Shown: positions 1 through 10,745, counted from the stretch's first letter. The stretch is DNA of 64,000 bases from Rosa chinensis (GCF_002994745.2 NC_037091.1:3341501-3405500); one strand, 5' to 3'. A program made the numbers and translations. Notes: generated by a model not told the origin, from the letters alone.

Positions 1-389
1 AAGGTCCTTCATGAAGAGTGTACTTGTCCCATGAGAAATCAGCAGTGTATCTATTGCGCAATGGTCAAAGACTTCACTACTTGTTTTCTGCTTCCCTTCT
101 GCAGACTACGTATCGTCTCTACTTCCTAACCATTTCTGCCCTGATAGATCTCTGCTTCCTAAGTGAGGACTACTTTTCTGTGACAACATCAACCAACATT
201 AGTTTAGTTACCATTGGGCTAAACACATGAAATATAAGTCAAACTTTTATAGTCAAATTGCTTGATTAACAGTATCAAGCAGAAAACTCATTTGCAAAAC
301 TCAATCGAGATGCAAATGTATAGTTGACTATACTTCATGAATAGAGGTAACAAAAAAATGAACAGGGAAAGGTAGTAGTGAGTATATAC
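1..389. other. No further gene recognised at window edge
   Basis: This is AT-rich sequence downstream, on the minus strand, of the last visible Rab-like exon. The next Rab exon, which would carry the ETSAK guanine-specificity motif, is not recognisable here. It may lie beyond the window edge or have been lost. Confidence 0.4.
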
Positions 390-1175
390 CTCAGTCCCTA
401 CTTTTCTCTTCTCTTCCAACTCGGCCTTGTTTCCAGCCAAGAACATTATTAAAGTTGGATTTGCTAATATCAAATGAGAAGTAAAATAAACTTGAGTGAG
501 TTAGTAGTCTTTAAGAATATTAGTTACTCAAGTTATATCAATCCAAAAAGTGGTCACTCCAAAACTTTTCAAATGTACCTTGTCTTTGCAATTCAAAAAC
601 CCACTTCTTAGCTCGCTAAAAACAAATGACTCCTGCAGCCAAAAACAATATGCATCAAACTGATTACACTTAAACAGTGCATAACTCATATTACAAATCA
701 CCAAAGAGTCTCATATCATTTGACAGATAAAGTCTAAGCAACTCATATTGCAGATCATTAATGACATAGTCTTCGATCATTTGATAGATAAAATTTTAAG
801 GCTTACAATGAGCACACAAGTGGCTCATTCTGCTTTCAAAAGTTATATATCAAAGATGCTATAGTCTTTGCTTCAAGAGTATCAAAAACAGAAAAACTTC
901 AAGTCGATTACATATAATCTGCAGATACTTATAATGGAACCATTGCAAGGACTGTATAATGTTGAAACTTGAAAGTCTAATGTTCCGTGAAATTACAAAC
1001 ACGAACTTGCAAAAACCAGCAACACATAAGGACATCTGAACCTAAATTGGAGAGTTGAATGATTACCATGCTTGTGATATCATAGACCAACAGCTGCAGT
1101 TGCACCGCTGTAATACATGGGAGCCAGGCGATGGTAACGTTCCTGACCTGCAGTGTCCCATATAATAGAGTGAAT
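390..1175 (-). pseudogene. Rab5-type small GTPase (RABF-like) pseudogene, partial
   Basis: Three exon-like blocks with splice signals are visible in order on the minus strand. The first (about 1175-1067) encodes switch [19 protein letters not shown], and ends before a GT donor at 1066. The second (632-579) encodes RAKKWVFELQRQ. The third (463-390) encodes NPTLIMFLAGNKAELEEKRK, including the NKxD-like guanine-binding motif written NKAE. These segments are diagnostic of plant Rab5/RABF proteins, which act in endosome and vacuole trafficking. The frame breaks twice: in block one the VYDIT segment is shifted relative to the preceding GATAAV, and in block two ESFV and RAKKW are in different frames. 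The P-loop exon and the 3' exons are missing. I therefore call it a decayed fragment, either an old duplicate or a transposon-borne copy. Confidence 0.8.
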
Positions 1176-1614
1176 CAACCAACATATATTCCTCTTGCTA
1201 TAAAACAAGTAGACTACTATGGACTACAGGAATTTATTACTACTACATCAATTTATCATTACAACATGTAAATGCTCCTACATGCTTCAAATGAAAATGT
1301 TCAAGACCTTTTTTTGTTAGTCATATTTGAATTAATGATCATGTCACTACAACAAATAAACCACGTAGCGAGCATGAATCTAGTAAGCACCAGTGCAGCA
1401 AAATCTGTACTAAACCAAAATAAACTAATAACATTAATAATTTACCACAACAGAGCATCCGAGGAAGAGTCATCATGGGGGCAATTGTCCACTAAGTACA
1501 CAGAATCATTTGATTGTACTGCTGAGAAGATAAAAATAAATTGTTTCATATCCAGATAAGCATACATATACACTATGCTCGAAAGTAATCTTGAGAACCA
1601 AGACTTACAATTAC

Positions 1615-1706
1615 CAACCCCAGCCTTTGTTGATAATGCCTCTTTGTCCAGTAATTTTCAGAGCTTGAAGAATAATATTGGTCATCTTCTCTAGTTCTTG
1701 AAGAGG
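1615..1706 (-). pseudogene. Sterol 3-beta-glucosyltransferase (UGT80-like) exon fragment
   Basis: A single exon-like block, bounded by a CAG acceptor (1709-1707) and a GT donor (1614-1613), encodes PLQELEKMTNIILQAL followed by GQRGIINKGWG. Plant UGT80 enzymes transfer glucose from UDP-glucose to membrane sterols and carry this stretch just before the conserved GL-N-L segment of the sugar-donor domain. No neighbouring UGT80 exons were recognised in the next few hundred bases on either side. The following recognisable exon on the same strand belongs to a Rab GTPase. This is most likely an orphan gene fragment, possibly carried here together with the Rab relic. Confidence 0.7.
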
Positions 1707-3287
1707 CTGATACAAGGCACAATAAAAGAAAGAAAAATGGCTGGGGTTGAAAGTAGTGTGAGGACTAGATACTAGTTTATAAAGAAACTAATCTGTTAAT
1801 CCTAGCACATGCTTTCTTTCATCTATACAAAAGTGTGAGGACTAGATACGTACTAGTTTCAAACAAAAAGCTGATGGAGTTGAAAGTAGATAACATAAAA
1901 CCATCCTTATCCCGTAAGCCACCAAGCCTCATTGCAAAGTTATATTGAATAGATATACAGCAAGCTGAGTTCTACGATACACAATACACAACAGACACCC
2001 TTAGTTAAAAATCACAACAAAGACCTGAGCTAGTAAGGAATTGAAAGCAAATGGTAATGCACAATTAAAATTCAAACTACATTAAATAATAATGCATCTG
2101 AATGTCTGCAGACTATAGGACACCTTTATGGATAAAACAATGTACATAAAGTCATTAAAGGAAAAAACTGACAAGTATAAAATGGAGAAATTAATCAAAC
2201 CTGGAAGTGGGGAAGAATTCTATGCTCCTTATAGTAGGAACCCATCCTTCCACCTGTAGCAGAAACCAGACAGTATTATGGAGAATATATAACAGTAACG
2301 TCAAAAAGTAACTGATAATATGAATAATAAAAAGGAGTATTATCATACATATATTTCATGTAGAAAGGGACAACCTATCCTTCCAATCCAAGTTAAATAT
2401 CATCAATAATCTAGAAGATCTGAGCAACATTGATTTTGAAAGTACAACACAAAAGATTAGTGATAATGTATGTAGAGCCCTAGAAGCTTGAGTAGTAAAT
2501 TTATAAGGAAGAAATAATAGATATTATGGGGCTTCTGGCCTTGGGAAATACCATATCGTGATTAAACTGATTCTTATTTTTCTCACTTTCACTCATTCAA
2601 TTACAGCCACAGCAGACCCTAGTAATACTCCAACTTACACTGCCTCTTGAGAAAAGAATTATTAATTCCAAGACTCCACGGGTTACTTTAGATTAAGCCT
2701 ATAGCCAAAATGCTTTCAAACTAATGAGAAGACCAAGATCTCAGCTTTCAACCAAGCTTTCAACCAAATAAAAATATTAACTACATCAAATAACAACAGA
2801 ATTATTTCAAAGTTAAAGTGGTTCCACTTGATTATTGGATATTCAGAAGATTAACAACATAAAGAAGTGGTTCAAAAGGATCTGCTTTTGAGAATAAGAA
2901 AAGGAGGCATCTACCAAGCTAGTAGGGTTGTAGTTGTAGAGTCACAGTGGCAATCAGAATATCAGTATGCTGACCATATGTAACCTTGACAAAAGAATTA
3001 CAGATCGAAAAGAACAATAACCAATAAAAAGAAATACTAGATGCACTTGAATTGCAAATGCCCAATAAAAAGAGTTTATATCAGCACACAAGACTATCCA
3101 AAATAAAGGGAATCATGCCAATCAATACCAAATAGTGATTGCAGCAGGATACAAATATACACGTATCAGACCTTGCAAACAACAAGCATGAAACTGAAAC
3201 TTAACAAAGATAGTTAAGCAAAACAAAGTTTAGATAGGTAATGACCCAAAAAGTGCAAATGCAAATGGAAATAAAATGCTAACTAAC
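1707..3287. other. Stretch without a recognisable gene
   Basis: AT-rich sequence. One short minus-strand block around 2252-2200 (acceptor CTACAG, donor after CTTCCAG) could be an exon encoding VEGWVPTIRSIEFFP, which I cannot assign. Nothing else stands out. It may be introns of a decayed minus-strand gene starting near 3.6 kb. Confidence 0.35.
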
Positions 3288-3700
3288 CTATCATCTCCTT
3301 CTTCGATTCACGAACACCCCGCAATTCGAATCCAAGGGATTGGTTAAGCTCCTTCACCGATTTCAGAGACGAATCGTACCTTCGAAAAGAAAATTTGAAC
3401 ATAACCCAGACAAAAGATAACCTTGTATCCCCAATTCGAATATAACCCAGCAAACACAAATCAAATTTGAATAGATATTTTCAATTAAAACCCTAAAACC
3501 CAATCCAAAAGAAACTCTAAATAAATTGATTAACAGTGAATCGAAAGGCTTACCCAACAATAGTGAAACAATACGGATTGAAAGCGTTGAAATCTTCTCA
3601 ACACCAACAAGAAGAACTCGTGAGAGGGATTGAGATGGTTTGGCTGTATGGTTTGAAAAAGTGATTGAGATGGGTTCTATGTTTGTCGAAGAGAGATGGG
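3288..3700 (-). other. 5' leader and one exon of an unidentified minus-strand gene
   Basis: On the minus strand a leader-like exon (about 3640-3554) ends in TTGG followed by GTAAGC. After an intron, a 92-base block (3379-3288) runs open between a TTCGAAG acceptor and a GTTAGT donor, encoding SLKSVKELNQSLGFELRG. The composition suggests a helical segment, but I do not recognise the family. It may be the true start of a gene whose downstream part is now replaced by the UGT80 and Rab fragments. Confidence 0.3.
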
Positions 3701-3899
3701 GGAGATTGAGTTTTCAGTTTTGATTAGAGGAGAGTTTAATGGGGGAGATCTGCCAAGAAATTTGTGTTGAGCTGGGTTCTTTTGTGCCTAAGGGAGAGCA
3801 AGATAGATAGGGTTTCTCAGATGTGGAAGAGAAAATTTTTCAAAGGGTTAAATTTGTCGGGGAGAGAGAAATAGCTTTAAAATTTGGCATATATCCCTT

Positions 3900-4213
3900 C
3901 ATGTTGTGCCAAAAAAACAAACAGCTATGACAAAAAAAAATTATCTCCTTTGACGAGACGACAGATAAATGTCGTCTGAACAAAAAAAAAAAAAACAGAT
4001 ACAACACGAACCGAAATCAAATTTATCTCCTTTGATTAGACAACAGATAACTGTTGTGTGAAGACAAACCTAATTCTCAAAGCTAACTTACCATGGTATG
4101 TTGCTATATTCAGACGACAGTTTTTACACTGTCTGTCGTTAAAATATATCAGACGACAGAAACCAACCTGTCTGTGGTCTGATCTCTGTCGTCTGATGAG
4201 GTTATTGGCATAG
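3900..4213 (-). mobile_element. CACTA-like (En/Spm) non-autonomous element end
   Basis: Read on the minus strand from 4213 the sequence begins CACTATGCCAATAACC and then carries several copies of the subterminal motif TCAGACGACAG or its complement (for example near 4188, 4149, 4110 and 3955). CACTA ends and clustered subterminal repeats are the family hallmark. The gag homology of the adjacent copia element stops exactly at this CACTA. The other end, near 3900, is degenerate, so the length is uncertain. Confidence 0.55.
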
Positions 4214-4646
4214 TGATTAGCTCTTGCTCTGTGACAAGTTGTCCACAGAATCTCAACATGGATTGTAAGCGAAGAGCCTCTGAATTATATTCAGCAACAG
4301 ACTTGAAGTCAGCAAAGTGCAGATTGTTCCATTGAACCTTCAAGTCAGGGAGGAGGGAATCTTGGACATTGCCAAAGCGCTCTTCTAGCGCTACCCATAG
4401 CTCTCTTGCATCCTTGATCGACATATACTCCAATCTGAGTGCCTTATCCATATGGCGTCGCATCAAGATAACTGCTTGAGCATGCTTTGTAGATGTTCGG
4501 TTGAACACAAGATCCGGGTTAGGTGCCTGGATTATGGGTAATATTCCCTTGGAAGTGAGATGATTCTCAACATCGGTTACCCAACTGTGGTAATCCGAGC
4601 CTGTTGAGTCAAGCATGGGAAAGTCGAGTCTAGGTTCATTCGACAT
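4213..4646 (-). pseudogene. Ty1/copia retrotransposon gag fragment (UBN2-like), truncated
   Basis: This ATG-started minus-strand frame begins MSNEPRLDFPMLDSTG and shows the plant copia gag pattern: LDFPMLD...YHSWVTDVENHL, MRRHMDKALRLEYM, ELWVALEERFG and LRLQSMLRFCGQ. Gag forms the virus-like particle that packages the element RNA. About 145 residues are gag-like. The remaining residues, down to a stop at 4149, derive from the inserted CACTA-like element. No protease, integrase or reverse transcriptase follows, so the element is dead. Its probable LTR and proline/lysine-rich leader lie upstream at 4.7-5.95 kb. Confidence 0.8.
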
Positions 4647-5797
4647 CTTGACAATAAGAAGAGAAGATATATTAGTTTCGGAGTTAAACTTCCACGAAAA
4701 CTAAAACAATAAGATTTCCGAGCTATGCTACAAAGAAATCAATTTCCAAGAATCTCTTTTGGATTAGACCAAACAATAATGTTTTAATATGGTCACAATT
4801 TGATACTTACGGACGCTCTTAGTCCAAGCATTGTGAACACTCTTGGTTCACACGAACACTCTTAGTTCGTTTAATTATGAACACTCTTAGTTCATACGAA
4901 CACTCTTAGTTCGTTAAGTGTGAATCCCCACAATTCCGCTTTGTTAAATATCAAAATCATTTGGCAACATATATTCCAATATTATGCAGAAAATAAAAGG
5001 AATTTAAAGTACAAAAAGCAGCAACTTTAATTACAAAAACTTACTTGAGAATTCGGGGCTTGAGAACACGCGCATGTTGATGCAGGCGTGCGTAAAGATT
5101 TTTTTTCGGGTTTCTGCTGATTTGTTAGGCTGATTTGCGGCTCACCCTTTTTTTTCTCTTTTTTTTTTCTCTCTCCCCCCTTTTTTTTTTTTCTTCTGGG
5201 CCGGCTGGGTCCCTTTTCTTTTCTTCTCTTTTTTTCTTTTTTTCTTGGGCCGGGTCCCTTCTTTTTTCTGTTTTTTTTTTCGGTCTTCTTCTTCTTCGTT
5301 TCTTCCCTCTGTTCTTCTTCGTTCGGTGCTGCGCGGGCTGTGCAGCAGGAAGTTGCAGAGCGGAGGGCTGCTGGGCAGTGTTGGCTGGCAGGGGTGTGTC
5401 GCTGGTGGGATGGCAGGAGCGCAGGGGCTTTGCGGCAGGTTGTGCAGGCAGGAGGGATGGAAGATGCGCGGGTGTGTGGGCTGCTGCGGGGAGCTGGGTG
5501 CGTGGGCTGTTGCGGAGCTGATGCGTGGGTTGCTGCAGGCTGGTGTGCAGCAGGAAGATGCAGGGGAACGTGCGGCTGTGCAGTAGGAAGTAGCGGGGGC
5601 TGCTGTGCAGGTTGGCAGGGACTTGTGGTTTGCGGCAGAAGGATGGGGTAGAGCGTAGGGCTGCTGTGGGAGGCTGGCAGGAGCGGGTGTGGCAGGGGAT
5701 GTGCAGTGTGCAGCAAGGGTTGAAGGCTGCGGCAGGGTTTTTTGTGTTTATGGTTTTTTTTTTTCGGCTAGAGTTAGAACTCGTGCTGATAACGTGT
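4647..5797 (-). mobile_element. Internal leader region of the copia-like element
   Basis: This lies between the putative primer-binding region and gag. It contains a strongly strand-asymmetric tract (about 5130-5330, pyrimidine-rich on plus) and a GC-rich segment open in several frames. The longest minus-strand frames give low-complexity Pro/Ser/Lys-rich proteins, which I do not regard as genuine products. Confidence 0.4.
4826..4917. repeat. Short direct repeats around CACTCTTAGTTC
   Basis: The motif GAACACTCTTAGTTC, with minor variants, recurs about four times, alternating with complementary GAAC/GTTC ends so that each unit is partly self-complementary. It lies upstream of gag within the copia-like element. 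Confidence 0.6.
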
Positions 5798-5951
5798 TGT
5801 AGGAGAATAGAATTGTGTGTTATCATTGATAATAGGAGCCCTTTAAATAGGGAGTTACAAGGTACCCAAAAGGTAATAGAATCCGATTACAATTAAATAC
5901 CTAAAACACATTCTTATTACAACTCTAAACCCTAGTTTGTAGAGGCACACA
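5798..5951 (-). mobile_element. Probable short LTR of the copia-like element
   Basis: On the minus strand a segment starting TGTGTGCCTC and ending CTCCTACA contains a TATA-like CTATTTAAAGG. It is followed directly by ACACGTTATCAGCACGAG, which resembles the region after the LTR in a class of plant copia elements. The 154-base length and the exact ends are inferred, because the second LTR is not in the window. Confidence 0.4.
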
Positions 5952-6450
5952 TTATGTCGATATCCTTCAACTATACGTGTATTATTCATACATTTTATCA
6001 ATAGTTCGTTGAAAAGTTCGACAAAATATTTTAATTAATTAATTATTATTTTTAAATTTAATTATTAATTTATATTCATTTTTGTTCAATAATATGTGTA
6101 AAATATGAAAAAAAAAAATGTAAAAGTCATGTATAATACTTTTGGCTTTAAAAAGATGGAAAATTTAACTAGCTAGTCCATTTCAAAAGTACGAAGGATG
6201 GAAATATTTTTAATAAAAATATAACTACGTGTTTTATTCGCATATAGTACGAAAAATTACTAAGTATGTTTGCCACCATTATGCAGTATAGGTGATGAAG
6301 CAAGAGACTATGTCCCCTCTCGAAGCTTAACCATGGAAGAATATCTCTTTGCCAGTTCTTTTGTAATAAAGAGAAACGCACTTTTATAGCTCAAGATGAA
6401 GTAAATCTACGACGTTTGAGACATTCAGTATTTTGAACAATTATATATAT
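5952..6450. other. AT-rich spacer
   Basis: Low-complexity AT-rich DNA ending in a short TA run near 6440-6458. I see no gene or clear repeat boundary. Confidence 0.5.
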
Positions 6451-6469
6451 ATATATATAGCTAGTGGGT

Positions 6470-7532
6470 CATGTTTCTGACCGGTTAAAACTATCATATG
6501 GGTTTTCTCGGCCGGTGACTTCTGGTCCGGGAGAGGATGATAACAGGGGCTAGCGGTGTGGCTCTATGGCGGAGGCTTGGTCAGGGATGGAAGTCGATGG
6601 CTTTAGCATGGATCGTGGTGGAGATAACCGATCTGGTTCCTTTCTTCGTCGATCGTGGGTGAGAGCTGGCAAGGACTTCCGATGTGGTGCGATTTGCCAG
6701 CGTGGCTCTATTTGCAGGTTGTTGTAGGTGTCTCGGCTAAGGATGGATGCTGGGCGGTGGCTGGGTTCTTGATTTCATGGAAGAGATGAGCCCAATGGGG
6801 TTCCGATTCTTCTCGGGGTTCGATCTTGGACGCCAGCTAGGTTCTGGTGTGGTTGGCTTTGTGGTGTGATGGTGCTGTGGCGTTGGGATGATTTGCGGGG
6901 GCGGGGCAGTGCAAGTGGAGGGACGGCGGAGCGTGCAGGCACTGGCGGCAGCCTTAGTGGATCGCGTTGATGCCTTGGTGGATTGCAGCGCTGGAGTCTT
7001 ATGGGGAGTGGTGGTTGGGCCGGACCTTTGTGTTAGGGCCTAGCTATTTGGGCCTCTATTTGTTTTTAGTTTTGTTTGGTTTGTGTTTTTCAGTTTTTTG
7101 CAGTGTTAATAAGTCCCTACTTGTTAGGGTTAGTGTCATGGATTCTGACGAATGGTTTGAGTTGGATGGTTGGTTTAGGGTTAATAGGATACAGTCTTTT
7201 GCAGGCTTTTGGCCGTGCATTTTATTATCAGCCTGTGCTGAGGTTTCTGGGATATCCTGGGATGGCCCACCCAATAGTTATCTATTGTGGCTTGACCCTA
7301 TCCCAGTCAATGTGACTTATTTTGGCCTAGCTAATTCGATTAGCCATGCAATTTAGTATTCGTCGTTGGATTCATTGACATACCAGTTTAGTGTCATTAG
7401 AGTAAGTATGCGTAGTACTAGTCAGTTGCTGCTTCACTCGATTGTAAGCCCGTGTTTGGGAGCTGTAATTGTGGCAACGTTGTAATTGCAGTTTTAATGA
7501 ATGATATTTCACCTGATAAAAAAAAATAAAAA
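6470..7532 (+). mobile_element. PolyA-tailed retroposon-like insertion
   Basis: A GC- and G-rich block unlike its AT-rich flanks ends with ATTTCACCTGAT followed by an A-rich tail at about 7518-7535. This is the profile of a non-LTR retroposon or 5'-truncated LINE inserted in plus orientation. A 129-residue frame at 6967-7356 is tryptophan-rich, and I cannot match it to a known domain. No reverse transcriptase motif is visible and no convincing target duplication was found; AGCTAGT occurs on both sides but is too short to rely on. Confidence 0.35.
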
Positions 7533-7671
7533 ATTGAAGAGCTAGTTTGAGAGAGCCACAAAATCATGATCCAACTATGCTCAAATTTAGGAGTTGGTAG
7601 CCATTTCACTATTTTAGCAACGTACTTAGGGGCATGGTTGGAGAATTATACACACACACACACACACACAT

Positions 7672-8120
7672 ATCCTATCCAGAGTGAGACCTCGCTCTGA
7701 AATTAACGTGTGAGGTTGGAGTTTAGAGTCACTTTTCGGTTTCATATCCACATCTCGACCGTTCAGTTTTTAGGTACTAATGTATAGATCATCTCTACAA
7801 AATTTCAGCCAAATTGATGATCTTTAAGGTATCAAACTCACTTAAACCAATGGACGAACTGAATCTGTCCACCTTGAACCATAGTAGCTTTAAGGCAGTT
7901 ATCAACGCCTTAACGGCCATCAATTTGGCTGAAATTTTGCAGAGATGATCTATACATTAATTAGTATCTCAAAACTGAACGGTCGAGATGTGGATATGAG
8001 ACAGAAAAGTGACCCTAAACTCCAACCTCACACTTTAATTTCAGAGTGAGGCCTCACTCTGGATAGGATCTGATACCTCACACGTTAATTTCAGAGTGAG
8101 GCACCACTCTGGATAGGATC

Positions 8121-8121
<1 letters not shown>
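7672..8121. mobile_element. Palindromic (foldback) MITE, hairpin type
   Basis: The two halves are inverted copies. ATCCTATCCAGAGTG at the left is complemented by CACTCTGGATAGGAT at the right. Internally the left segment around CTAATGTATAGATCATCTC is complemented near 7945-7965. The right terminus is itself duplicated (8026-8069 and 8075-8120). It is flanked by CA and TA runs. It has no coding capacity. Confidence 0.8.

Positions 8122-8160
<39 letters not shown>
8122..8160. repeat. (TA)n microsatellite
   Basis: A simple TA repeat of about 35 bases immediately follows the hairpin MITE. Confidence 0.9.
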
Positions 8161-8162
<2 letters not shown>

Positions 8163-8357
8163 TTTCTCTCTAAATTTCAATTACAAGATAGAAGTAAAAC
8201 AAATAAGCCGAATCTCCTTAAGTTGATGACTACGACGGTATGACCAATACAAACACAAATTAACAATTTGATCTCACAACGAACTTGAAAGATTACGACC
8301 TAACTCGAAGTACTCAACTAAATCTCTTCACAAAGATGCAGAGAATGAGCACTTTAA

Positions 8358-8367
<10 letters not shown>

Positions 8368-8415
<48 letters not shown>
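8368..8415. repeat. (TG)n-(AG)n compound microsatellite
   Basis: About 15 TG units are followed directly by about 8 AG units. Confidence 0.9.
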
Positions 8416-8496
8416 AGCAATTATTCGCACTCAACACTGCAATAACACAATGAGAATCCAAGACAGCTGCATAATATTTTAAAAGACCCATTTAAA

Positions 8497-9272
8497 AAGA
8501 GTAATACTAGGTGAACACCTTGTCGCCTTGTTGGGTACAACTTGCATTGATCACTAGGGTTGTCAATGGGTCGTGTCGGGTTGGATTCATGTCGGGTTAA
8601 GATATTTATCATGTCGCAAGATACAAATCCAAACCCAACCCATTTAATAATCGTGTCAAAAATTTAAATCCAAACCCAACCTATTTATTAAACAGGTCAC
8701 CCATTTAATAAATAAATAGGTCGTGTCGTGTCGTGTTAGATAAAATAACCCATTTAAGGGTTAACAGTGTGACCCATTTAACTAAAAAAATGCATAAATT
8801 TATTAAATTCACTAAAAACTCCACAAGACAAAGAATATAAATAATTATATGGAATTCATAACTAACTAAATCCAATAATTATAAAGCAAAATATTTTAAA
8901 TTGTTTAATCCTATGATCAAATACTTCTAACGTCCAATATTTCAAAAAGAAATATAGCATAATCGGGTCATACAGGTTCACTTCGTGTTGGCTGGTTGAC
9001 CTGTGGCCGACCCATTTATTAAATGGGTCATGACGGGTTGACCCACGACTGACCCGCTTTTTAATCGTGCGGGTTCAACCCGCTTTATTTCGTGCCGGTT
9101 TCGAGTCGTGTCGGAATTGACAGCCCTATTGATCCCACCTTATGTGGCAGATGATAGCAGAAAGTCCAACATATCATAGAATTTCATGAACTAACATTAC
9201 TGTGTCATATCAGCTGCACATAAGGTGAGATACAGGTGGTACCCAAAAAAGTGGTTTACTTAGCATTATTCA
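8497..9272. mobile_element. Outer foldback MITE interrupted by a hAT MITE
   Basis: The left flank (AGTAATACTAGGTGAACACC, then GGGTACAACTTG) is approximately complementary to the right flank (GGTGGTACCC, then GTTTACTTAGCATTATT). Next to the interruption CACCTTATGTGGCAGATGATA pairs with the later TATCAGCTGCACATAAGGTG. The two halves are separated by the inserted element at 8555-9128. The ends are approximate. Confidence 0.5.
8555..9128. mobile_element. hAT-superfamily non-autonomous element with 8-bp target duplication
   Basis: The ends are near-perfect inverted repeats, TAGGGTTGTCAAT at the left and ATTGACAGCCCTA at the right. Flanking 8-mers TTGATCAC (8547-8554) and TTGATCCC (9129-9136) match at seven of eight bases, as expected for a hAT target-site duplication. 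The interior is rich in GGGTCGTGTCGGGTT-type repeats in both orientations. It has no transposase. Confidence 0.8.
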
Positions 9273-9332
9273 TTTAAACAAGCATCCTCCCACACAAAAG
9301 TTTCCAAAATAATAGAGATGCGAGGAAGAATA

Positions 9333-10130
9333 TATTTAGACTAGATAAGCTTACATGGGGAAGAAGAAATTCAAAAGCTTCGTTAGCTACTGGAACCAGA
9401 AGAATCAACTCAAACAAAGAAGAATAATGAAGCCGTCAAACAAAAAAGGACAATTTTTTTTTCTTTTGACCAAAAAAAAAATATATCTATAATTTTCTAA
9501 TTTGATTAGTAATTTACTTTTACACTAATGCATGATAATCTAATCTATAATCGCTATCAAGTATATAGCAAATGTGCCCAGTACCATTTGGTCTAGTGGC
9601 ATAAGTCTCCCCTTTGAAAGTGGGAGGTCGTGAGTTCGATTCATAAAAAACTAGTTGTTGATATGATAAAAAAAAAGAAAAGTATATAGCATATGCAGGT
9701 TCATTTAATTCATTTCATTTTGTAGGTACGTTCCTTCAATTTGGTTCAAATGAGTCAATAATAGGATATGTGAAATTGTGGAAAGTTTTGGGAAATTAAA
9801 ATACAAGGAATTGATGTGTGATTCTATTCTGGCATCATTCTTCAAACGAAGCGTCTTATTTTAGTTCTAACTGAACAACAAGTGTGGTTTGGGCTAGACC
9901 TGTTAAGGGTCGAATTTTATTTCAACTTTAATTTAGAAAAGTTTTTATTGGATGAGTTTAGATTTGATAATTCAATCCACTAGATAAGCTTTGGTTGGGG
10001 AATAGAAATTCAAAAGCCTCCTTAGCCATGAAATCCATATTAATTTGTAGTCAATCATATTCGAAAAATTAGCGGTTAGAATTAGAAGAATCAGCTCAAA
10101 CAAAGGAGAATAATGAAGCTAAAGCAAGAC
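9333..10130 (+). repeat. Diverged direct-repeat pair
   Basis: A segment at about 9333-9455 (CTAGATAAGCTT..GAAATTCAAAAGC..AGAAGAATCA.CTCAAACAAAG..GAATAATGAAGC) recurs at about 9980-10125 with substitutions and an insertion. It is an old duplication or the long repeats of a small decayed element. The SINE at 9575 lies between the copies. Confidence 0.6.
9575..9680 (+). mobile_element. tRNA-derived SINE with target-site duplication
   Basis: The body has a tRNA-like 5' part: a box-A-like TGGTCTAGTGGC and a box-B-like AGTTCGATTC. It ends in an A-rich tail. It is flanked by AGTATATAGCAAATG (9560-9574) and AGTATATAGCATATG (9681-9695), which match at 14 of 15 positions. RNA polymerase III transcription and LINE-driven insertion are the known behaviour of such elements. 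It is short for a plant SINE, so it may be internally deleted. Confidence 0.8.
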
Positions 10131-10740
10131 AAGAAAAATTCCAAGCCCCAGTTTGAAAATATGCAGGAACCAACATCCCGTATATGCTTGGATAACAGGA
10201 AAAAAAAAAAAAAAAAAACGCTTGCTAAGATAAACATTTGGTTTATTCAAAAAAAAGAAGAAAACATTTGATTGGGTTTCGTTAGTATTTGTCATGAGTT
10301 AAGGCCATACTCCTAAGGTAAAAAATGTAGCAACTTTGCCGCAAAGACTATCTGAAAAGGAATCTCGGAGATGTGAGGAAATGAAGGAGAGAATAAGGAA
10401 CCGAAACTGAGATCGAGCCAAATTCAATTCATTTTGGCTATGACAAGGTACTTTTTCGTGTTTTGATTTGGCAAGCCCACGCACTGCGTTTTTTTATTTT
10501 CTTTCTCTTCGGTTTGGTGTTTGAATTTTTTTTTTTTTTAAATTTGATAAAAAAAAAATTTAAAGAAAAAAAAAAGTGCGGTAAAAACTTATATTCAAAA
10601 AGTTTAAATAGGTTTTTAACTTTCTATGGGTCCCACGCAATTTTGCATGGAGAAACGAATCAATACAGACAATGTGCTTTAGGAACGATAGGTTATATAT
10701 ATACAGGTGCGAGTAACAAATTTTCTCATTTGCTAAACCA
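10131..10740. other. Spacer with A-rich tracts
   Basis: Contains an A run at about 10199-10218 and further A/T runs at 10530-10575. No gene is recognised. The stretch just before 10746 has a TATA-like run (10694-10703) that could serve the following gene-like block. Confidence 0.4.
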
Positions 10741-10745
10741 AGAAA

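Noticed and set aside
5027..5826. Overlapping Pro/Ser/Lys-rich proteins on both strands
   Set aside because: Low-complexity frames created by a strand-asymmetric pyrimidine tract and GC-rich repeats in a retrotransposon leader.
9575..9680. tRNA gene
   Set aside because: Box A- and box B-like motifs are present, but the acceptor stem does not close, and the block has an A-rich tail and flanking duplications. It is a SINE.
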